Positions 1-8,330 of a stretch of DNA of 64,000 nucleotides are shown here, in pieces. Where the stretch lies: contig CABHNZ010000006.1 in assembly GCA_902167985.1 (NCBI GenBank), positions 124,001 to 188,000 on the forward strand. The letters run 5' to 3'. The number at the start of each line of letters is the position of its first letter. Position 1 is the first letter of the stretch. The translations under genes and the position numbers were made by a program. Under the pieces are notes generated by a model, which was given only the letters and a program-made list of their open reading frames with translations, was not told the DNA's origin and did not search any database. This stretch comes from Shinella sp. UYSO24 (lineage in GTDB: Bacteria > Pseudomonadota > Alphaproteobacteria > Rhizobiales > Rhizobiaceae).

Positions 1-554
1 CGCGACATGGATTTCTTCGTGCTGTGCCATCAAAGCGTAGCGGGCGAGCGGATTGTAATGCTCCCAGCAGGCGAGCGCGCCGATGCGGCCGATGCGGCTG
101 TCGACCACCTTGAGGCCCGACGCATCGCCCTGGCCCCAGATCATGCGCTCATGGAATGTCGGCGTGATCTTCCGACGCTTGAGGATGAGGCTGCCATCCG
201 CATCGAAGACGAGCTGGGTGTTGTAAAGCGAGCCGTGATCGCGCTCGTTGATGCCAAGAACGACGACGATGCCATGTTCCCGGGCGGCGGCGGCGATGGC
301 GGCAGTCGCCGCGCTCGGCACTGTCACGGCCTCCTCGTAGAGCCGCACATGCTCCTTGCCTGAAAGCACAGGTGGCAGGACGAAGGAGAAATACGGATAC
401 CAGGGCACGAAGGTTTCCGGGAATACGATCAGTTCCGCGCCTGCCGGGCGGCGTCGCGAATGGTCTCGGTCACTCGCGCGAGGGTCTTTTCCCGCGAGGT
501 CAGATCGGGAGCGATCTGGGCGGCAGCAGCTCGCACCACTGTTTTCTTCTCCAT
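1..554 (-). CDS. nitC: Nitrilase (NitC-like), 3' end cut by the window edge
   Basis: C-N hydrolase of the nitrilase branch, expected to hydrolyse a nitrile to acid and ammonia in the cytoplasm. The three catalytic residues are visible: Glu in ELIVFPETF, Lys in KRRKITPT and Cys in [10 protein letters not shown]. The start at 554 ([16 protein letters not shown]) has an AAGGAG six bases upstream. The frame breaks near 440 (DAARQ, then AELIVFPE); one extra C in the plus-strand GCGCC run restores it. The gene continues past base 1. It lies 84 bases downstream of a NitB/Sll0783-like gene, which is the order of the Nit1C clusters linked to cyanide and nitrile nitrogen use. Family assignment is secure; the NitC role is inferred from this pairing. 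Confidence 0.85.
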
Positions 555-570
555 GGCAAACTCCTTGTTG

Positions 571-610
571 GCGCCAATGAAGGCGGGGCATTTCCCGCCT
601 TCATTGGCGC
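571..610 (-). repeat. 17-bp perfect stem-loop between nitB and nitC
   Basis: Left arm 571-587 (GCGCCAATGAAGGCGGG) and right arm 594-610 are exact reverse complements around a 6-base loop. On the minus strand the hairpin ends a few bases before the nitrilase Shine-Dalgarno, and no U-run follows. It therefore looks like an intercistronic mRNA stability, processing or translation-control element, not a terminator. Confidence 0.8.
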
Positions 611-638
611 GGAATGTCTCTCCTGAGAGTGTTCCGGG

Positions 639-1121
639 TCAGAGCGTCCAGGTGTCGAGAATGAAGGCGCCATCCCGACGATGGATGAGGATCAGGTCCA
701 GCACGTCGAGCGGGCTGATCGGCGTAATTCCGGGGATGAGCGAGCCCTCGCCATGGCCATAAAGCGCCTGAAGCGCAAAGCGGCAGGCATAGACCTTGCC
801 GCCTTCTTCCATGAAGCCCTTGATCTGGTTGTTGAAGTTCAGGTGGCCGGGAAAGGCTTCCGCGCCGAGCTTGGGAAAGCCTCGCTGGACGCCCAGCGTG
901 ACACCCGGGCCGTAAAGCAGCACGGAGGTCTCGAAGCCTTTTCGCTTGAGGCGCTTGGCCTGAAGCAGGTTGACCAGACCGATCGAACCTTCGAATGCAA
1001 CGGTATGGAAGGTGATGAGCGCCTTTTCACCCTCCTTGGCCTGAACGTCCTCGAAGACCTTCTCTTCATAATCGACGAGAAAGTCGCCGTCGGCATGTGC
1101 GGGTGCGGTAACTGCTGGCAT
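639..1121 (-). CDS. nitB: MSMEG_0572/Sll0783-family nitrogen-starvation protein (NitB-like)
   Basis: 160-aa protein recognised as the MSMEG_0572/Sll0783 family, the first conserved gene of Nit1C clusters, reported as nitrogen-starvation responsive. Its biochemical role is not established. The central part ([27 protein letters not shown], then [17 protein letters not shown]) has a DsrE-like, Rossmann-type look, which is inference. Start at 1121 with AGGAG upstream. The frame is intact and no signal peptide is seen. A sigma-54 promoter lies at 1172-1189, so nitB is probably the first gene of a nitrogen-controlled operon reading out through the left edge. Confidence 0.8.
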   Translation of the reverse strand: MPAVTAPAHADGDFLVDYEEKVFEDVQAKEGEKALITFHTVAFEGSIGLVNLLQAKRLKRKGFETSVLLYGPGVTLGVQRGFPKLGAEAFPGHLNFNNQIKGFMEEGGKVYACRFALQALYGHGEGSLIPGITPISPLDVLDLILIHRRDGAFILDTWTL

Positions 1122-1171
1122 GAATGGCTCCTGTGTTGAAGTCTGGCCCCACTCGGGGTGCAGTCATTCAA

Positions 1172-1189
1172 TTGCAAGCACCGTGCCAA
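1172..1189 (-). promoter_or_regulatory. Sigma-54 (RpoN) promoter of the nit operon
   Basis: The minus strand reads TTGGCACGGTGCTTGCAA. This is TGGCAC-N5-TTGC with exactly ten bases between the GG (-24) and GC (-12) dinucleotides, matching the RpoN consensus. The predicted start near 1162 leaves a leader of about 40 bases before nitB. Sigma-54 control fits a nitrogen-scavenging operon. Confidence 0.85.
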
Positions 1190-1329
1190 CATGCCTTTTG
1201 CCTAAAATGCGTTCAAATGTGCCATTTAGGCATTCAATAATCCAGTCAATTGCTGGAGCTGTTTTTCGGTAGGCCTTAAGAGAAGGCAATTTGGCGATGA
1301 AACGTGAAGCATCAATGATGAGAATGATT

Positions 1330-1351
1330 GCATTCAATATGCATTCAATAT
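1330..1351. repeat. Tandem 11-bp direct repeats, probable regulator site
   Basis: GCATTCAATAT occurs twice head to tail at 1330-1340 and 1341-1351. A 10/11 copy lies at 1230-1239 and a weaker one near 1163. One helical turn of spacing beside a MocR-type gene is what a dimeric direct-repeat-binding regulator would use. The link is inferred. Confidence 0.55.
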
Positions 1352-1460
1352 GCCTGATGGATCCTTATTCAAGCCCGGAAAGCTCTTGCGACATTGGGGA
1401 GTGACAAGTCGATCTTGCAACAATATACAGTCAATCAGGAAGATTGTTGGAATCGCGAAT

Positions 1461-2863
1461 ATGAAGTCCTGGCTCCCCGACCTCGCCCGCAGCAACGGCC
1501 CCCGCTACATGGCGATTGCCGATGTGATCGAGATGGATTTGAGAAGCGGCCATCTGGTCGTGGGTGACAGGCTGCCGCCGCAACGGGATCTGGCGCAACG
1601 ACTGAATATCGACTTCACCACGGTTGCGCGCGGTTATGTCGAGGCGCAGAAGCGGGGGCTGGTGAGCACGCATGTCGGTCGCGGCACCTTCGTGACCGGT
1701 GGCGGTGATCGCGAGAGGCGCGGCTTTGTGTCTGATGCCGCACCGGATCCAAGGCGAAATGCGGCGATCGACTTTTCGATGAACATGCCTCCGGAGCCGG
1801 ATGATCCCGACCTTCTGGCGAGAATGCGCGAGGGCCTGTCTGCGGTGGCGACCAATCTCGTCTCGCTTCTGCGCTATCAGGGTTTCGGCGGTGCCGGCAT
1901 GGACAAGGACGCCGCCGCTGCCTGGCTCAGCCGGCGCGGGCTTGTTCCGTCGCAGGAGCGTATATTCGTGACGCCCGGTGCGCATCCGGCGCTTCTTGCC
2001 ATTTTCGGAATGCTGGCTAAGCCGGGCGAGACGGTTCTGTCGGAAAACATCACCTATCCGGGCATGCGTTCGATCGCAGCGCAGCTTCGCCTGAACCTCG
2101 TGGGACTGCCAATGGATGGCGAGGGCATCATCCCCGCCGCCTTCGCAGCCATCTGCGAGGAAAAGAAGCCGAAGGCGCTCTATCTCAACCCGACCCTGCA
2201 GAACCCGACGACGCTGACAATTCCGGAAAGACGGCGTGAGGAAATATGTGCGGTCGCGCGCAAATATCATGTGCCGGTGGTGGAGGATGATGCCTATGGC
2301 TTCATTCCGCTGCACAGCCCGCCGCCATTGGCGGCCATGCGCCCGACCTGACCTGGCACATTGGTGGTCTGGCCAAATGTATTGGTGCGGGTCTTCGGCT
2401 TGCCTATGTTGTTGCGCCGGATACCAAGGCCGCATGGCCCTTCGCCAGCGCCATGCGCGCCAACAATGTCATGGCCTCTCCGCTCTCGGCCGCGCTGGCA
2501 ACACGATGGATAGAGGACGGAACGGCTGACAGCATATTGCGCTTCATCCGCGCGGAGGCTGCGGCACGCCAGAAGCTTGTCGCCGAGATACTGCCGGCCG
2601 GCAGCTATCGATCCGATCCGATCAGTTTCAACATATGGCTGCCGCTGACGAATGGCTGGACCCGGTCGACCTTTGGCAGTCACATGCGCAACGCCGGCAT
2701 TGGTGTCGTTGCCAGCGATGCGTTCACGGTTGACGGAGTTCCGGATGAAGCGGTGCGGGTGTGCCTCGGAGGTGCGATCCAGAAACCCGAATTGAAGGGC
2801 GCGCTCGAGTTCATGGCCCACGCGCTGGAAGTGGCGCCTGAAATGGCCGGCTCCTTCTTCTAG
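1461..2863 (+). CDS. MocR-family (GntR HTH plus aminotransferase fold) regulator
   Basis: About 467 aa once repaired. Residues 1-75 are a GntR winged helix (GDRLPPQRDLAQRLNIDFTTVARGY, then GRGTFVTGG). The rest is a fold-type I PLP domain with YLNPTLQNPTTLTIPERRR and a Schiff-base lysine candidate in GGLAKCIGAGLRLAYV. The start at 1461 (MKSWLPDL) sits where GntR homology begins. The frame breaks near 2338 (PLAAM, then APDLTWHIGG); one extra G in the ATGCGCC context restores it. It is divergent from nitBC and next to tandem repeats, so it may control the nit genes or itself; MocR proteins usually sense PLP or amino compounds. Effector unknown. Confidence 0.85.
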
Positions 2864-2915
2864 GCTGGTCGCAAGGGCCGAGTGCCCAAGGGAGGATAGG
2901 TCGCGGGAAAAAAAT

Positions 2916-2939
2916 ATGGTCCGCCCGTCAGCGGACCAT
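2916..2939 (-). terminator. Rho-independent terminator between convergent genes
   Basis: ATGGTCCGC (2916-2924) pairs perfectly with GCGGACCAT (2931-2939) around a 6-base loop. A seven-A run just to the left becomes the U-tract for the minus-strand hydrolase transcript. Confidence 0.85.
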
Positions 2940-3026
2940 TTGTGCTTGTCATGGGGATTTGCTGCCGGTTGCGCAGCTTGTCCGGCGCTGGAAACTCTTT
3001 GGGAGGGAGCCGGTCGGGCTTGACCG

Positions 3027-3812
3027 TCAGGCCTTGTGTCCGGCCGCTTCGATGATGAGTTCCGTGACTTCACGCGGGTGGGAGATCATGGAGAGGTGGC
3101 TCGACTTCAGCTCGATCGTCTTTGCGCCCATCCGCTTGGCGAGGAAGCGTTCGAGATCGGGATTGATCGTACGGTCTTCCGTCGAAACCGCATAGAAGCT
3201 CGGCTTGGTGCGCCATGCCGCTTCCGTCACCTTGCCGGCCAGCAGCGCCTTCTGGAACGGATACTGGGTTGCATAGAGGACCTCTGCCCGCGCCTTCGGA
3301 ATGTCGCCGGCAAAATCGTGAAGGAAGGCCTTTTCGGTCAGACGCCCTTCGTCGCCATCGAAAACAATGCCTGCCGATGCCGGCGGCGTCGGGTAGGTCT
3401 TTGCAAGCGCTGCGAAATCTTCATTGGCGTCCGGTGCGCGGGCGGCGATGTAGACGACGGAAGATACGTTGGGATGGGTGCCTGCCTGCGTGACGAGCAT
3501 GCCGCCGAACGAGTGGCCGACGAGTACGGTCGAGCCATCCTGCCGCGCCAGCACGCGCTCCGCGGCGGCAACTGAATCGGGCAGGGTCGTCAGTGGGTTC
3601 TGCACGGATGTCACGTTGAAACCCTTGGGCTGCAGCCGGGAAATGACATCGCTCCAGCAGGAGCCGTCGGCGAAAAGGCCATGGACGAAGACGATGTTCT
3701 TGGCCTTCGGCGGCTTGGCGATGGCGGGTGCCGCCATGCCTTTCGTGGATACCAGTGTTGCTGCCGCACCGGCGGCGATCGTTGCTGCAAAAGTCCGTCT
3801 GTTCATGATCAT
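3027..3812 (-). CDS. Exported alpha/beta hydrolase
   Basis: Alpha/beta hydrolase with an N-terminal export signal: MIMNRRTFAATIAAGAAATL resembles a Tat leader but has only RR plus TF. The oxyanion segment is VFVHGLFADGSCW, the nucleophile elbow GHSFGG, and the late His lies in SSHLSMISHP. Start at 3812 was preferred over an upstream in-frame Met at 3833 because AGGAG lies six bases before it. The substrate cannot be read; related proteins are annotated as esterases or salicylate-esterase-like. The gene is intact, convergent with the MocR-type gene and divergent from an ECF sigma gene, which makes it a candidate sigma target. Confidence 0.75.
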   Translation of the reverse strand: MIMNRRTFAATIAAGAAATLVSTKGMAAPAIAKPPKAKNIVFVHGLFADGSCWSDVISRLQPKGFNVTSVQNPLTTLPDSVAAAERVLARQDGSTVLVGHSFGGMLVTQAGTHPNVSSVVYIAARAPDANEDFAALAKTYPTPPASAGIVFDGDEGRLTEKAFLHDFAGDIPKARAEVLYATQYPFQKALLAGKVTEAAWRTKPSFYAVSTEDRTINPDLERFLAKRMGAKTIELKSSHLSMISHPREVTELIIEAAGHKA

Positions 3813-3972
3813 GGGAGGCTCCTGTTTTGGCAAAGCACATGCTTCGGTGGAGTCCTTCGATCGCTCCCGGGCGAATATTACAGCCTCACGTTTTAGTGAT
3901 AACCTGATCCCGCTCGTCGCTTTTTTCGCGGTGGCGTAACAAATGGCTTCGCTGAAGCGAAGATACAGGCAG

Positions 3973-4532
3973 ATGGATATACGCGAACAAAGGTGGGCCG
4001 AGGCGATGCGAGCCGAACGTCTTGGAGACAGCGCGGCTTATGAGGCCTTTTGCGGGATTTCGCGGTGATGCTCCGGCGGATTGTCGGGGTCCAGCTGCGC
4101 CGCATGTCCTTCAGTCCGGCGGAGACGGAGGATGTGGTGCAGGACGTGCTGATCGCAGTGCATACGCGCCGGAGCCAATGGAACCCGGAGCGGCCCGTGC
4201 GGCCGTGGCTGAATGCGATCACCCGTTACAAGATCATCGACGCAAGTCGCCGTCTGCGGCGGGATGCGCGCGGCCGCATCGATCTGACGGACGAGGAATG
4301 GGCGGGCGTGTTTGCGGCCGAGGGCGCAGATCCGGATCACAGCATTGCCGATATGGAAAAAATGATAGCCGAACTTCCGCGTGGTGAGCAGGCTGCGGTG
4401 CGGGCGCTGGGGCTCGAAGGTGCCTCTGCCAAGGAGGCTGCCGAGCGGCTGGGCTCCAGCGAGGGGGCTGTTCGGGTGGCCTTCCACCGGTCGCTGAAAC
4501 GGCTGATGGCAGCCGCAAAGGAAAGGTTTTAA
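3973..4532 (+). CDS. ECF sigma factor partnered with a DUF1109 protein
   Basis: About 186-aa ECF sigma factor. Region 2 is in FSPAETEDVVQDVLIAVHTRR...PWLNAITRYKIID and region 4 in GASAKEAAERLGSSEGAVRVAFHRSLKRL. The frame breaks near 4052 (YEAF, then LRDFAVML); one extra T in TTTT repairs it. The start is uncertain: 3973 (MDIREQRW) was chosen because homology begins there, with 3943 as the alternative. It ends two bases before the DUF1109 gene, the arrangement of SigF/NrsF-type pairs in which the membrane partner holds the sigma factor inactive until stress (oxidants or metals in studied cases). Confidence 0.85.
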
Positions 4533-4534
4533 AG

Positions 4535-5192
4535 ATGATCAAGAGCGACAATGCGGGCAGCAACGCCACTGATGCCCTGATCGCGGGTCTTGCAGCTCAG
4601 GCTGGCAAGCGCCAATCCCGCGGGCCCGGCTTCGGTATCGCCTTTCCGGTCGCAATCGGCATATCCGCGCTTGCCGCGCTCGCGGTGGTTCTGCTGACGG
4701 CCGGGGCGCGGCCTGATCTGGTCCATATCCTCCTGACGGGCACCTTTCTGTTCAAGGTTGCCGGCATGGCGCTGATTGCCGCAGGCGCCTTGCGATCCGT
4801 CTGGGGAGCCGTGCAGCCCGGCGTCAAAGTCCGTCCGCTGGTCGGACTTCTTCCCGGCGCTGTATTCCTTCTCTTCGGGGCTATGCTGGATGGCAGCGGT
4901 TTTCCGGTGCTGGGCGTCACACGTTTTCTGTACCCTCCTGCGCCGCATCATCATCCTCTCCTCCATTCCAGCCTTGGCGGCCATTCTGATTGCGATGCGA
5001 AGCGGCACGCCGACGCGGCTTGCCGGGGCAGGGGCCGTCGCCGGCCTGCTGGCCGGGGCGATCGGTGCGCTTGCCTATACGGTCGCTTGTCTGAACGACG
5101 GGGCCACATTCGTGGCGCTCTGGTATTCGGCGGCGATCGCTGTCGTCACGATCGGCGGTGCGCTGATCGGCCCGCGCGTTCTCGCCTGGTAA
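4535..5192 (+). CDS. DUF1109 membrane anti-sigma (NrsF-like)
   Basis: About 218-aa multi-helix inner-membrane protein of the DUF1109 family: a short cytosolic N-terminus, then six hydrophobic segments such as FPVAIGISALAALAVVLL and GAGAVAGLLAGAIGALAY. Known members are anti-sigma factors for the upstream ECF protein, and conserved cysteines act in sensing. A Cys in the CTLLRRIIIL segment fits that position. The frame breaks near 4925 in CGTTTTCTG; here one T must be removed, one of only two insertions in the window. It is translated directly after the sigma gene. Confidence 0.8.
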
Positions 5193-5297
5193 GCCGGGAG
5201 CTGACCGCTGCCGCCTGAGCAGCCTGTCGAGTTGGTCGATCTGACCCCCGCTCACATATGCGACCGGCCGTTTGACAGCTGCGACATTGAGGAATAG

Positions 5298-5320
5298 ATA
5301 AAGTCATCTGATGACTTTAT
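5298..5320. promoter_or_regulatory. 23-bp palindrome overlapping the gntR start
   Basis: Perfect 10-bp arms ATAAAGTCAT and ATGACTTTAT flank CTG. The site lies 10 bp before the chosen start of the FadR-type regulator, so it probably mediates autoregulation and control of the MFS gene. Operators of this family are short palindromes of this kind. Confidence 0.7.
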
Positions 5321-5330
5321 GACTTGGCTA

Positions 5331-6005
5331 ATGTTGAACCTCAGCAAAATCAATCTCGCTGACGAAGCGGTCGCTGCGATCCGGCAGGAGATCATGGCCG
5401 GGCGTTGGGCCGTTGGTGCCAAATTGCCGAATGAGGCCGGTCTGTCGGCCATGCTGTCGGTCAGTCGCGGCACCGTGCGTGAAGCCGTGCGGGTGCTGGC
5501 GTCTCAGGGCTTTCTCGAGACCCGGCAGGGATCGGGCACTTATGTCCTGTCGCGGACGGATGCTGCCCCGCAACTGTCTGCGGCGCGGCGTGCGGGCCTG
5601 CGCGACCAGTTCGAGGCGCGTTGTGCGCTCGATGTCGAGGCGGCACGGCTTGCTGCTCAGCGACAGACACCTGCGGTGATTGCCGATCTGCGCAGGCTGC
5701 TTGCCGAACGCGGCAATTTTTCAGGCGGCGACAGACAGGCTTTTGTCGCGCGTGACCTTGCCTTTCACCGGGCGGTCATCGCCGCGTCCGGAAACCGCGC
5801 GATGATGGAGATCTACGATTTCTTCTCCACGTCGATCAGCGAAACAATCGAAGCCACGATCGATCGCGACGTGCCGGAGCCGGACATGCAGGCGCATGCC
5901 GACATCATCGACGCGATCGAGACGGGCCGGCCGGATGCGGCGGATGCGGCGGTGAGGCGCTTCATGGCACCGGTTCTTGCAGCACTGGAGGAAATGCTCG
6001 CATGA
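5331..6005 (+). CDS. FadR-type GntR-family regulator
   Basis: About 224 aa. An N-terminal winged helix (VGAKLPNEAGLSAMLSVSRG, then TVREAVRVLASQGFLETRQGSG) is followed by an all-helical FCD effector domain with RDLAFHRAVIAASGN and the His in MQAHADIIDAIETG, which usually bind a metal that helps ligate a small carboxylate. The start is ambiguous: ATG 5319 lies inside the palindrome and 5331 has no clear Shine-Dalgarno, so the message may be leaderless. It overlaps the MFS gene by four bases (ATGA), so the two are co-translated and the ligand is likely the transported compound. Confidence 0.85.
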   Translation: MLNLSKINLADEAVAAIRQEIMAGRWAVGAKLPNEAGLSAMLSVSRGTVREAVRVLASQGFLETRQGSGTYVLSRTDAAPQLSAARRAGLRDQFEARCALDVEAARLAAQRQTPAVIADLRRLLAERGNFSGGDRQAFVARDLAFHRAVIAASGNRAMMEIYDFFSTSISETIEATIDRDVPEPDMQAHADIIDAIETGRPDAADAAVRRFMAPVLAALEEMLA

Positions 6006-7288
6006 CGGAACTACGGGAGGAGGACGCCTTGGTCGCAATGGCCGATGGCGAACAGTTGATCGATGCGGAGGCCGACAGCCTGCCGCCACCGGCTCCGGTC
6101 GCATTGCAGACGACAGGCGGCCGGTTGCTTCTGGCGATCAGTCTGGTGCTGATCGCCTTCAATCTGCGCCCGCTCTTTTCCAGCGCCTCGACGCTGCTGC
6201 CGGAGATCCGCGAGGGCCTCGGTCTTGGCTCTTTCGGCACCAGTCTTCTGACGACGCTGCCGGTCGTCTGCCTCGGCGCATTTTCGCCGCTTGCGCCGCG
6301 TCTCGCCCAGAGGTTCGGGGCAGAACGTACGCTTCTCGGCGTGATTTTCCTTCTGGCGCTCGGCACCGCCATGCGCGGTCTTTCCTCCATTCCGTTGCTT
6401 TTCATCGGCAGCGCACTGGCCGGTGCCTGTATCGCAGTCGGCAACGTCCTTCTGCCCGGTCTCGTCAAACGGGATTTCGCCGACAAGGCGGCCCTGATGA
6501 CCGGCTGGTACACGATGGCGCTCTGCGCCGGTGCGGCCTGCGCTGCCGGCTTCACGCTGCCCATGGAGGCGCTGTTTTCAGGCTCCTATGACCTGGCGCT
6601 CGCGGCTTGGGCCATTCCTGCCCTCGTCGTCGGCCTGATCTTCCTGCCGCAGGTGCTTGGCATGCCGAAACAGGCGAGACGGACAGGTTTTCGCGTGATC
6701 GGCCTCTGGCGGGATCGGCTTGCTTGGCATGTGACGCTGTTCATGGGGCTTCAGTCGGCACTCGCCTATTGTGTCTTCGGTTGGCTAGTGCCGATCCTGC
6801 GTGAGCGCGGTATCGACGGCGTGACGGCGGGCGCGATCGTTTCGGTCTCCGTCATGGTTCAGGCCGGGTCGTGCCTCGTGGCGCCGCATCTGGCCGTGCG
6901 TGGCCGTGACCAGCGGGTCATCAACGTCGCGCTCTGTGCTCTGGCGGTGGTCGCGCTGCTCGGGCTTCTCTTCGCGCCGCTCTGGTCCGTCTGGTTCTGG
7001 GCTGTCCTGCAGGGCATTGGGCAGGGCGGGCTGATTGCCGTGGCGCTCACCGTCATCGTCCTGCGCTCGCCCGATCCGCATGTGGCCGCGCATCTATCAG
7101 GCATGGCGCAATGCGTGGGCTATCTGCTGGCGGCCGTCGGCCCGCTCGTGGTCGGCATGATCCATGGCTGGACCGGCGGCTTCGGCTCGACGGCGATCGT
7201 CTTCGTGCTGATCGGGTTGGGCGCTGCCGTCAACGGCTGGTTTGCCGGCCGGGCCGCGCATGTGGAAACGCAGACGGTCCAGGTCTGA
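6002..7288 (+). CDS. MFS transporter, CynX/NimT-like
   Basis: 428-aa, 12-helix major facilitator protein. The first helix carries NLRPLFSSASTLLPEIREGLG and the next LLTTLPVVCLGAFSPLAPRLAQRFG, both typical of the cyanate/nitroimidazole (CynX/NimT) branch. The N-terminal 40 residues are hydrophilic and cytosolic. The reading frame is intact. It is controlled by the overlapping GntR gene. The substrate is unknown: the CynX name reflects family resemblance only. The gene ends 17 bases from the convergent nadE-like gene, with no obvious terminator between them. Confidence 0.75.
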   Translation: MTELREEDALVAMADGEQLIDAEADSLPPPAPVALQTTGGRLLLAISLVLIAFNLRPLFSSASTLLPEIREGLGLGSFGTSLLTTLPVVCLGAFSPLAPRLAQRFGAERTLLGVIFLLALGTAMRGLSSIPLLFIGSALAGACIAVGNVLLPGLVKRDFADKAALMTGWYTMALCAGAACAAGFTLPMEALFSGSYDLALAAWAIPALVVGLIFLPQVLGMPKQARRTGFRVIGLWRDRLAWHVTLFMGLQSALAYCVFGWLVPILRERGIDGVTAGAIVSVSVMVQAGSCLVAPHLAVRGRDQRVINVALCALAVVALLGLLFAPLWSVWFWAVLQGIGQGGLIAVALTVIVLRSPDPHVAAHLSGMAQCVGYLLAAVGPLVVGMIHGWTGGFGSTAIVFVLIGLGAAVNGWFAGRAAHVETQTVQV

Positions 7289-7305
7289 CCGTCTGCGCTG
7301 CGGCT

Positions 7306-8330
7306 TCAGGCGATCTCGGCCACCGGTTCAACGAGCAGCGGTCCCTCGTGCAGATAGCGGGTGGCGCGGCGCTTGGCGGCGATATCGGCCAGCACATGCT
7401 CCACCTCTTCGCCCGACAGGCCGATGGCTGCGCCGATCGTCTCCGCCGGCACGCCGTGATTGAGGCCGTAGAGGCAGAGATCCATCTTGTCCCAGGGCAG
7501 CGAGAAGTAGAACTCCTCCTGGCTCTGGGCGAGAGAATAGGTATCGGTGGTCGGCTGCCGGGCCTGGATCTCGGTGGGCACGCCGAGATGCGCCGAAAGC
7601 GCATAGACCTGGCTCTTGTAGAGATGCGCGATCGGCTTCACGTCGGCCGCACCATCGCCGTTCTGACGAAAAAGCCCTGATCGTATTCCAGCCGGTTCGG
7701 CGTACCGAGCACGGCGAAATTCAGCCGGTCGGCATGGTAATATTCAAGCTGTTTGCGGGTGCGCTGCTTCATGTTGGTGGCAGCGACGATGCCGAGATAG
7801 GCCCCATGCGGCATGCGATGGCGGGACTGGTTGCCCGCGGGATCGGCGACCACGAGATAGGAGAGGCTGAAACCGCCGTCCTTGGCATTGGCGATCGCCA
7901 CTTTTGAGGCCCAGCCCGGGCCATAGTCCGGCACGATAGAGCGAATGAATTCGTCGCGGCGGCTATAGCAGCCCATGGCGGAGAGCGTCGGGCCGATATC
8001 CTCGACGACGCTTTCGATCCCGAATGTCTCGGCAACCGCGCGGCCGAGGCGAAGGCTGTCCGGATCGGAATCGTTTTCCGGCATGAAGATCGCAAAGGCG
8101 TTCTTCGCGCCGACCGCCTTGACCGCAAGTGCCGCGCAGACGCTGGAATCGATGCCGCCCGATAGACCGAGCACGAGGCCGCGCTTGCGCTGCCCGCGCA
8201 ATTGCTGACGCAGGGCTTCAACGATGCGCCGGGTTTCGGCCTCAAGATCGATCTTCAGGACATCAGGCCCGAAGGCTTTGCCGGCGGAGGCGGCAGTGGG
8301 GTGGGAAGTCATGGCTGCTGCCTGCGTCAT
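7306..8330 (-). CDS. NAD-synthetase-like (NadE family) ATP pyrophosphatase
   Basis: About 341 aa after repair. The PP-loop LGLSGGIDSSVCAAL and the DFNRLEYDQG...NGDGAADVKPIAHLYKSQVY region place it in the ammonia-dependent NadE family, without the nitrilase-type glutaminase domain of the housekeeping form. The frame breaks near 7670 (QGFF, then RQNGDGAAD); one T added to the minus-strand T5 run repairs it. Its start at 8330 overlaps the stop of the acyl ligase (ATGA), so it belongs to the amidotransferase/ACP/ligase operon. It may amidate the operon's product instead of making NAD; a second true NAD synthetase is the alternative. Confidence 0.8.

Larger units (their letters stand above)
1122..1460. 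other. Divergent regulatory region between nitB and the mocR-type gene
   Basis: This 339-bp gene-free stretch is richer in A+T than its flanks. It holds the sigma-54 promoter (1172-1189), an inverted repeat TCCAG-N7-CTGGA (1241-1257) and several GCATTCAATA-like repeats (1163, 1230, 1330, 1341). No coding signal was seen. Confidence 0.75.
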
